64,000 nucleotides of DNA, from assembly GCF_000321225.1 (NCBI RefSeq), contig NW_004451521.1, positions 112,674 to 176,673 on the forward strand, written 5' to 3'. Made by a program: the position numbers and the translations under genes. Below are positions 56,800 to 64,000 of this stretch, piece after piece. The notes under the pieces are model-generated. The model saw only the letters and a list, made by a program, of their open reading frames with translations. It searched no databases and was not told where the DNA came from. Each line of letters starts with the position of its first letter. Position 1 is the first letter of the stretch. Source of the DNA: Odobenus rosmarus divergens. Taxonomy: Eukaryota; Chordata; Mammalia; Carnivora; Odobenidae.

Positions 56800-57010
56800 G
56801 TTCACGGCCGCCCGTGCCAGGCACTGTGGCTTGTGCTGGACGCCCGGAGGGGAACCATGCAGACCAAGCCGTGCCCTTGTGGGGAGACGGATCATAAGGG
56901 CGATGGAAACCCTACAGAGCGGGTTCGCGGGAGGCTCAGCGTCGGGTGGAGTCAGTGAGGTCCTTTCCAAGGGGGTGACATTTGAGGAGGGTAGGGCTGA
57001 AGCGCGGGAA
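56800..57010 (-). mobile_element. L2 3' region, antisense
   Basis: Shows gtgccaggcactgtggcttg, accaagccgtgcccttgtgg and ccaagggggtgacatttgag, antisense L2 order. Confidence 0.6.
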
Positions 57011-57059
57011 GGAGGAAGGAAGCTCTGGGTACAAGACTGACAATGGACACATGCTGACA

Positions 57060-57340
57060 ATTCACATGGTGATAAAACGAAAGGTATTTTTAAGGTTTCC
57101 ATTTTGCCAGAATTCAAATACCTGTACATCGAAATAACAATAACCCTGTTAAGCCACCAAATTAGAATTTTTTAAAAATTTGTATTACTCCGTGCTGGGG
57201 AAGAGGTAGGAAGTTGACTTTTCCATGATGGCTTTTTGGCAATACCTATCAAGATTCAAGAAAACTGTATCGTCTGGTCCCCGCATTCTACTTCTAGAAA
57301 TTTAAACATGAAAAAAATACAGCCCCCATATGTAGTCCAT
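57060..57340 (+). mobile_element. Possible old L1 3' fragment
   Basis: The phrases tttccatgatggctttttgg, cattctacttctagaaattt and tacagcccccatatgtagtc loosely follow the sense L1 3' region. Weak. Confidence 0.35.
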
Positions 57341-58146
57341 GAGGACGTTTGGTGCTGGAGCATGGAGGGCCAGGGGTTGCCACACATGCATAGACAACAG
57401 ACTCAGTGAGGATACACTCAGGGCCACGGCTGGCATATTTGGAAGGGGGGTGGGGTCAAAAATGGCCCTTTTATTTCATCTTTTGTGCTATGATCTACTT
57501 CCCATTCTTCCTTCTTTAGAGTCTCCTATTTGTGAATAACCTCCTACCCCCCAACAAATGTTAAAGAAAAATTGGCCTGGACTCACAGAGTCTGAGTAAG
57601 AACTTGGTTTGCACTACCCGACGTCTGAGCAGGCTAGCTGGGAAGGTCTAGCCGTGCGTGCTAGGTGCTTCTGTGGACGGAGGGGCTTCGGTCACGGGCA
57701 GTCGGAGGGCCCGAGGGGAGTGCCCCATTCGGTACGTCGTCACCCGACAGGCATAAATCTCAGACCGATGGCAGTGAAGGGATGTTGCAGGGAAGTGATT
57801 ACGTGACATAGGAATTTGGATTTATCAGAAAGGATTGGAGACATGAGGAGGGATTTGGTATAAGGAAGGAATGCCTCCTCCATCTGCCGGAGAAACTGTT
57901 GGAGTGTAAAGGACAGAAGAAATATAGGAAACGTCCAGGGCTGCGGAGCCTGGGCCTGGGACCAGAGAGGCAAGCTTCATCGAGGAGGTCCTCAACCCCA
58001 AGCACTGGCTCAGCTGCAGAGAACCAAGGCTTGGTGTTCGTGGACTGAAGAACACTTCGGCTGTGTCGAGCACTTACAAACCACGTGTTACTCCAAGTCC
58101 CATGGTTAATGACCTCAAAGGAAAGACAAATATTTGAATCATTCCT
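57341..58146. other. Unassigned
   Basis: The segment 57600-57760 is relatively CpG-rich for this window. No repeat or gene recognised. Confidence 0.3.
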
Positions 58147-58270
58147 AAAAGGAAAGAAGAAAAACAATGAAGAAAATGAAAGAAAAAAAGAAGGAAGGGG
58201 GGAGGGAAGGAGGGAGGGAGGAAGGAAGGAGGGAGGAAGGGAGGAAAGTAGATCGGAAAAAGAGAAGAGT
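58147..58270. repeat. (GGAA)n purine tract
   Basis: Over 120 bases that are almost only purines on the plus strand, with GGAAGG and GAAAGA units. The opposite-strand 162-codon frame here is low-complexity Ser/Phe/Leu/Pro and not a gene. Confidence 0.92.
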
Positions 58271-58359
58271 GACACTGTTAATAACATCTTTTAAAAAGCC
58301 ACTGGAGAGTAGAGAGAGGACCTTATTCAGAGTCAGTGGAAATGGGCCCTGGCCCCTTG

Positions 58360-58455
58360 CTCTGACCATGTCTGACCTTGAAAAAAATCCCTTCACCTCT
58401 CTGGATCCCAATTTCTCCTCCTACACAACAGGTAGGGTACCAGGTAGACTTTGCA
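58360..58455 (+). mobile_element. MIR-like fragment
   Basis: The phrases ccatgtctgaccttgaaaaa, aatcccttcacctctctgga and cccaatttctcctcctacac follow the MIR core. Confidence 0.5.
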
Positions 58456-59185
58456 GGCTGTAGGGGGAGGTTTTAGACTAAATCTCAGCAGGTGTAGACC
58501 AGAACTGCTGATGCCTTACTCTGGTCCCACAAATGAGCACCGAAGTTTCGTACACATGCGTTCATCTGAACAGGGGCTGAACTTGAGTGGAAAATTTATA
58601 CCAGAGTCTTCCTGTCCTTCACCACCCCTTGGTGATGTCCCATCCGAAGAAAAATAGAACTACAAGGGAGGGGGCAGGCCTGTGTACCCGCCACCTTCCA
58701 GAGGGTGGGGAACCGCCCCTGGCTTCAGCAGCGGAGACGGCTCGGATGCCTGGGTGGTGACTGGTAACAGTTCTGAAACATGGCTCTGTGTGTTGGAGCG
58801 GAAGCTCTAGGGTCATCTGGAGGTACCTGCTGCTCCCTCATCATTCGTCATTGGTTCCCCAATGTCCTCACAGAGACGGGAGTACCAGAGGGTCTGATGT
58901 AGAGGATTGCAAGGCTCTTCGGGGAAAGGTCAAGAATGGAAAAGCAGGAAGCAGGAGAGTGGGGGAAAGGTGAGCTAGGGGCTCAGATTTGGGATGGTGG
59001 CCAGGAACACATGGAATTAGCAAGCCTCATGGTCGTGAAAAGATTGGTGATTAAAATTTTATTTTGGAAGGATCTGAGCCTCTATGAACCATATCCTAGG
59101 TGCTGAGAACATATTTATTCTGCGAATTTTCTCATCTGGACCTTTACAATAGTCTTTTAATGAAATTTTTAAATCTCCAGTTGTA
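58456..59185. other. Unassigned
   Basis: No repeat or gene recognised. Confidence 0.3.
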
Positions 59186-59189
59186 ACCT

Positions 59190-60115
59190 CTGGGCAAGTC
59201 CAGCCTCCATACTCTCACTAGAATTGTCTCCCTAAAATATGGACCAAGGACCTGTCACTCCCCTGTTGGAATACTTCATCGGCTCCCCAGCCTACTGGGG
59301 AAAAGATACAAATAACTTCAAACACGTCATTGAAAGCCCAGCACAATCTGACCTACCTGACATCATCTACCCTGCCTGGCCCCCCATGTCCCCTCTCATC
59401 ATGCCAGTCATACAGGGCTCCCCGCACCAGAGAGGAGTGGGATTTGGGGGAATATTCGGGTTCAAAGCCAGTTTGCATGCGTTGGGTTGGAACCCCAGTG
59501 TCATGACATACGGAGACCGACCATCCCTTAGCACTTCGCACATTCCTGCTGTGGAATGATAGTAGTGGGTCATCGTGAGGGTTTAATAAGTTCTTGCAGG
59601 CGCAGCCCTTAGATCACGGGCTTGAACCGAGTATGTGCTCAATAGATGCTAGTGATTCTAGAACAAGTAAGTGTTCACCTTTCCCGTGATGCTGAACCAT
59701 CCTCTTAGTAGGAAATGTTCCTCCTGCCTTCCCCATCTCAAGATCCCTTGTTTCCTCTCAAATCCCAGCTCAAATATCACTGCTTTGAAGCTTTTAGAGC
59801 TTTTTCCTTTTCCTATTTTCCAAGTTAAAATTAATCACCGACTTCGTGCTCCCATGAGATTTATCCAGACCCAATTAGAGCAATAACAGCATTTTACTTA
59901 AATGAACTGCTTCATGCAGCTTTACCTAGAGCAAACCAAGAGCAGGCCTCCCCCTCCACTAAGGGCCACGTGCAAATTCGAACGCCGCAGGGTTTGATAC
60001 TCAAGCAGTGAGAAGGCAGTGTGCATATTGCTTTCATTCACCTGCACACCCCGAGTGTCTAAATACAGTGCTCAGCACTTAGCACGTGCTCAGTAAAGGT
60101 CTTTTGGGTCCAGTG
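59190..60115 (+). mobile_element. L2 3' region, split by a MIR
   Basis: The left piece has acctgtcactcccctgttgg, aatacttcatcggctcccc and acctacctgacatcatctac. After the MIR come ctcaaatcccagctcaaata and aagcttttagagctttttcc. The L2 end is seen at cagtgctcagcacttagcac and gtgctcagtaaaggtc. The pieces are colinear and span most of the L2 3' part, eroded and non-coding. Confidence 0.65.
59450..59665 (+). mobile_element. MIR within L2
   Basis: The phrases gggttcaaagccagtttgca, catcgtgagggtttaataag and gagtatgtgctcaatagatg follow the MIR start and its 3' tail; the middle is poorly preserved. Confidence 0.55.
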
Positions 60116-61394
60116 GAATGGAATGGAGTAGGATTGAAGGGAATTGAATACAGTTATGTTTCAGGGGTAGAGAGACACCCACCACCCGGATCCCTGAATG
60201 CAAGTAACATTATCACAAGGTTTAACTATTTTGAAGGAAAACTCTAAACTGAGCCACTACTAATATGAACAACTAACATGCATTTTAATGAGCAACAGAG
60301 AGCTTATAATATCCCACTGCACTAGCCAGCAATATGTCCCTTTTCTTGCCAGTAATAATTTCAATGGGGAAAGTATCCGCAAGTATTTCTAGCTCGCTTT
60401 AATGTTATTAAAAGTACCAGTGTAACCTAGCAACCACCAAGACACAGATATTAAAACAGACACTTTATAATATATTCCAGTACTTTGCCATCCATTTAGC
60501 ATAAATGTCTGCATTCTAATAATTCCTGATTTCTTACTTGTAAGAATAATTTTATGCCATTTTCCCTACTATCTGTTTCAAGACCCTAGCCCCTCCCTGT
60601 TTTGACTGATCTACTCAGATGTGATGTGTGCCGAAGAACGAGTTAGTTAAAAAAAGAAAAAGAAAAAAAAAGTAAGGACGCAAAGAGCACCTTGAAGGCA
60701 GGGCAGGTTATGTGAAGGAATACTTGACTGGGTCGCAAGGTGTGACTTGGACTTCCTCTTTAAACCCCAACAGTTTGCTTTGTTAGCAATGCAAGGGCAT
60801 CGTTTTGGCTGCAAATTCATTGTCTCATTGTGCAAAGAGTCATAGAGACCCTGGTGTGAAATGCCGTAGGTCAATGTAGATTTTGGTGTGGGGATCTTCC
60901 ATGCAACTGATCCATGAGACACAAACAACAGAATCCTAGAACTGAGGCTCAGAAGAAGTCTTGAGAGCCACCTCTGCCACACTCCCACATACCTCTGACA
61001 AGCAGGCACCCATCCTGCTCTAAAGCTTTGGCCATAGACCACACCGGCAGGGTTCTGTGCCACCAAAAGGAGCCTGAAACCCAGACTAAGGGTGGGCAGG
61101 GAGGACCTGGAAGCCCCATTTTTGGGAAAAGCTTGGCTGTGAGTGTAAGAAAGTACACTGAGCCGTCATCAAGATCCTTTTGAAGCTCCACAGGGATGGT
61201 AGTAGATATCTGCGGTCTCCCATGGTGAAAGAAGATGGGGAGATCGATGGTCCTAGAGAAAGGACACACAAATGTGTGTATAAAGCCTGGAAGGTGCAAA
61301 GCAGGGGCAACTGTAGTCAGTGAAGCTCACACAGGTCAAAAGGAGTAAGAATATCTCTTGCTAGGTACTAAGAGGAGAGGAACACACCTGTTAG
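60116..61394. other. Unassigned; one GGAAT-like patch
   Basis: A short GGAAT-like patch lies at 60111-60152 and an A-rich run at 60647-60672. The block 60190-60560 is repeat-free and AT-balanced, conserved-element-like (untested). Confidence 0.35.
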
Positions 61395-61965
61395 AACTAC
61401 TAAATGGATCAAGTAAAGTTACAGGGTACAAAACCAGTATAAACATCAGCTGCATTTCTACATACTAATAACAAATAATCAGAAATAGAATTACAAAAAC
61501 AATATCATCTACAAATGCAACAAACTTAGGAATAAGTTTCACCAAGGAGGTGAAAGACCTGTACGTTGAAAACTCTAAGACATTGGTGAAAGAAATGAAA
61601 GAAGACACATGTAAATGGAAAGAGATTCCATGCTCATGTGCTGGGAGAGTGAAGATTGTTAAAGCATCCACACTACTCAAAGCCATCTACAGATTCAGTG
61701 AGACACCCATCAAAATTTCAGTGGCATTCTTCAAGGAAATGGAAGAAATAATCCTAAGATTTGTATGGAACCAGAAAAGACCCACTACCGAAAGCAATCT
61801 TGAGAAAGAAGAACAGAGCTGGAGGGGTCACAATCCAGATTTCAAGATATACGAAAAAGCTATGATAATCAAAACAGTATGGCACAGGCATTAAAAACAG
61901 ACACATAGATGAATGGAATAAAATAAAGAGTGTAGAAAGAATCCCATGCATATAAACAGGAGTGG
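61395..61965 (+). mobile_element. L1 ORF2 C-terminal fragment
   Basis: Better preserved than other L1 pieces here. A 114-codon open stretch (61550-61894) reads like the carboxy-terminal third of L1 ORF2p: motifs KDLYVENSKTL, RVKIVKASTLLKAIYRF and RFVWNQKRP are visible. It lacks the endonuclease, reverse-transcriptase core and 3' UTR, so it is dead. It is probably younger than the L1M pieces. Confidence 0.88.
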
Positions 61966-62006
61966 GGAGGGACATAAAATAGCTGAAGATGAAGGTACAT
62001 TTCTAA

Positions 62007-62032
62007 GTTTTGTTTGTTTGTTTGTTTGTTTA
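62007..62032. repeat. (GTTT)n microsatellite
   Basis: About six GTTT units follow the L1 fragment. Confidence 0.92.
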
Positions 62033-62035
62033 CTT

Positions 62036-62240
62036 GATTTTGATGAAGCTATTCCTCCCTGCCGGGCACTGTCCAAGGAACTGGGGATACAACATAATTC
62101 CCTGTGCCAAGTGGCAAGGAGAAGGTGAGAAATGGAAAATCGCATTTGCAATGAGAAGTAAAGCAAGCGTGAAAGCAGGAGATCAAGAGGAGGGATCATC
62201 CGTGCCTCAGTCACAAGGATTTCCAAGAGGAAGTGGCATG
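62036..62240 (-). mobile_element. L2 3' region, antisense
   Basis: The phrases ctgccgggcactgtccaagg, aactggggatacaacataat and aaggatttccaagaggaagt follow antisense L2 order. Confidence 0.55.
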
Positions 62241-64000
62241 TAGTTGTGATAAGGAGAACAGATGGTTGATGTTATCAGTAAGTAGGCTGCAGGTGTTTTC
62301 TGACCACAATTTTTTCTTTGCAAAATGAAGAAGGATCAAACTGAGGAAGCACACATAAGCTCAAGCGGACGAAGAACAGCCGAGAGTGCGATCTGGTCTC
62401 TAAAGCAGTCAGACAACATCTCCAGCATCTTCTGCCTCAGCACAGAGTCCCTTCCTTGCTCCATTCCAGAGGTCATGTTTTAAGAGCATGTTCTGATAGA
62501 GGACAGCTTCCAGAAGAAGGTGAGCAGGTGGAGGGCCTACAAGGAGTGTCTCAGAAAGTGTGGTGAGCTCGGTGGAGCAACAGGTGTGGAGATGAAGCTT
62601 GACGGTGGCCGAGTGAGGGTACGAGTCCTTCTCACAAACCTTCCAGGGACACGTTAGTGGGGGGTGGCTCCATCAGTTTCCTGGTGCTTTCCAAATTAAG
62701 TCAAGGGGTAACTGTCCCTCCCGCCCCTGCTGCTGCAGGAACCCTGGCCCCTGGACGTGGGCAAAGGCCCCATTTGAATACAGTGAAGAGTCCCAGGCTC
62801 CGCTTGTCTCCTCTGACCCTTGAGTTCTACCTCCTTCTTTGAACCCCGTGTCCTACCCTGTCCCGTCGACTCTGCAGCCGTCCAGCTGGGCTGCAGGAGG
62901 AGATGGAATGGGGAGCAGTAGCTGGGCCGAAAGTGAGAATCTGGCAGAGAGAGCACGGGATCAAGATTCCCTCCAGAATGAGAAAGCCATTTGGCTACCT
63001 ACCTCACTGTCCTCTCCTCCCCTGCCTCATGACTGAGAACAAATGGGACCCTGACTGTTTCCTGGAAAAAACGCTGCCTGCCAAGCCCAGCACCATCTGT
63101 CGTATGCCCCAAGATCGGTTCCACCGTGCTGATAGCGCTGGCTCACGTCCTGGATGGCGGGTGTTGCCTAAATACCTAGGCTATAAGGGAGGCGGGAGTG
63201 GAAGGGAGGTACGACCCAACGGGTAGGCAACTCATAATGGATGCGACCAAAGCCATCATAAATTGGGGGGGGGGTGGCATCTAGAAGGATCTCACATCTG
63301 TTGCGCAAACATGAAGGAAAATCAACAGAAAACGCTAGCCCAGAATAGAACCAAGGGCCTGGTGCTTCATAGAGATGATCTCAACACCGATAACACGTTG
63401 GCACTGAGTTCAGGAGATCGTGGAACGATTGTTGCAAAGACCTGGGGGTGTTTGCGGCTCCTCTTCCCCAGCCTGTGGTGCCTCAGCTTCTGTTCCAGAG
63501 CCAGAGACGGGGTGAATAATTCGCAAGCACCTGAGGAAGGAGGTGGCATCCTCCACCACGGTCCTAAGACCCCCACTCGGCTTCTCCTAGCGATATCGTG
63601 CAGGAGGGACACAGATGTGTCACTGTGAGTCCTCCTGCCTCACACTCTCTCATTGTCAGGGCTGCCGCCCCCTGCAGACAGATCGGGGAGGAATGAATCC
63701 TGCAAGGCTTTGAACATTTGGCTGCGAGCTTGAGCTTCAGCCGAGGATCGAGCGGTGTTTCCTGCTGGACTTGTCAACCAGTGGGTTGATTTGACCTGTA
63801 ACGTGGGACCCAGCGTCCTTGATGTTGGGGAGCCAAGACGCCTGCAGAGGAGGGCAGCTAAAAAGGCGTGGAACATTTGAAGACCCTGGAAAAGCGCCCT
63901 CCACCTTCTCTAAACCAGAATTCTCTAGAGCTATCACTGTTAGACGAGCTGAGCCTGAATCAGAGTCGCCCGGGGGGGTTTGTTGCACCATCGACTGCCA
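62241..64000. other. Unassigned to window end
   Basis: No repeat family recognised. A G-run lies at 63265-63274. Frames of 107-121 codons at 62903-63226 and 63263-63628 have no domain. Confidence 0.35.

Noticed and set aside
56638..57129. 163-codon minus-strand frame
   Set aside because: Overlaps an antisense L2 fragment and has no recognisable domain.
57799..58287. 162-codon minus-strand frame
   Set aside because: Half of it is the complement of the GGAA purine tract, giving low-complexity Ser/Pro/Phe/Leu.
60111..60152. GGAAT satellite
   Set aside because: Only about three loose units; too short to be a satellite.
61550..61894. 114-codon open frame as a host gene
   Set aside because: Its motifs are those of the L1 ORF2p carboxy-terminal region, so it is a retrotransposon remnant.

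Overview
This window is mammalian nuclear DNA from a carnivoran. The main evidence is eleven copies of the carnivore tRNA-derived SINE (CAN-SINE/SINEC), each with the 'CGCCTGGGTGGCTCAG' head and a (AAATAAAT)n tail, plus 3' ends of carnivore-lineage L1. No copy looks like the young dog-specific SINEC_Cf subfamily. That weakly favours a bear, mustelid or pinniped (or another non-dog carnivoran) over dog. This is inference from memory of repeat consensus sequences, not a database search.

I find no convincing protein-coding gene, rRNA, tRNA gene, CRISPR array or bacterial/viral system. Open frames are short (longest 219 codons) and many lie inside repeats. The window reads as intergenic or deep intronic DNA. 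Four short segments (near 11.7, 42.7, 51.3 and 54.0 kb) have good splice-site pairs around short segments. They are recorded as unproven exon-like segments, because such pseudo-exons are expected by chance.

Layout: 0-0.4 kb is a carnivore L1 3' end. 0.4-2.1 kb is a strongly AT-rich, decayed tandem-like array. 2.1-6.8 kb is old L1, L2, MIR and MLT1 DNA with two SINEs. 7-14 kb is mostly unique sequence with one L2/SINE complex, a hAT MITE and another SINE. 14.7-15.9 kb is an old L1 split by a younger L1. 16.8-25.5 kb carries three MLT1 LTRs, a SINE and old L1 pieces. 25.5-31.5 kb is GC-richer with an 18-bp minisatellite, MER20, MLT1 and MER5A. 31.5-36.7 kb has old L1, L2, MIR and MER20. 37.6-38.6 kb has a SINE doublet and old L1. 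40.7-41.2 kb is an MLT1 LTR. 43.2-44.3 kb is a decayed hAT transposase gene. 44.4-46.3 kb has three SINEs in old L1 plus an LTR-like piece. 49-52.6 kb has three MLT1 LTRs. 53-55 kb has old L1 3' ends. 56.8-62.2 kb has L2, MIR and L1 ORF2 remnants. The rest looks single-copy.

The transposon layers give a relative history. Ancient L2, MIR, MER20 and MLT1 form the base. Old L1 fragments follow, and CAN-SINEs and a younger L1 are inserted into them with recognisable target-site duplications. Several single-copy blocks have a look reminiscent of conserved regulatory DNA (balanced composition, homeodomain-type AT motifs, no repeats), but only cross-species alignment can decide that.
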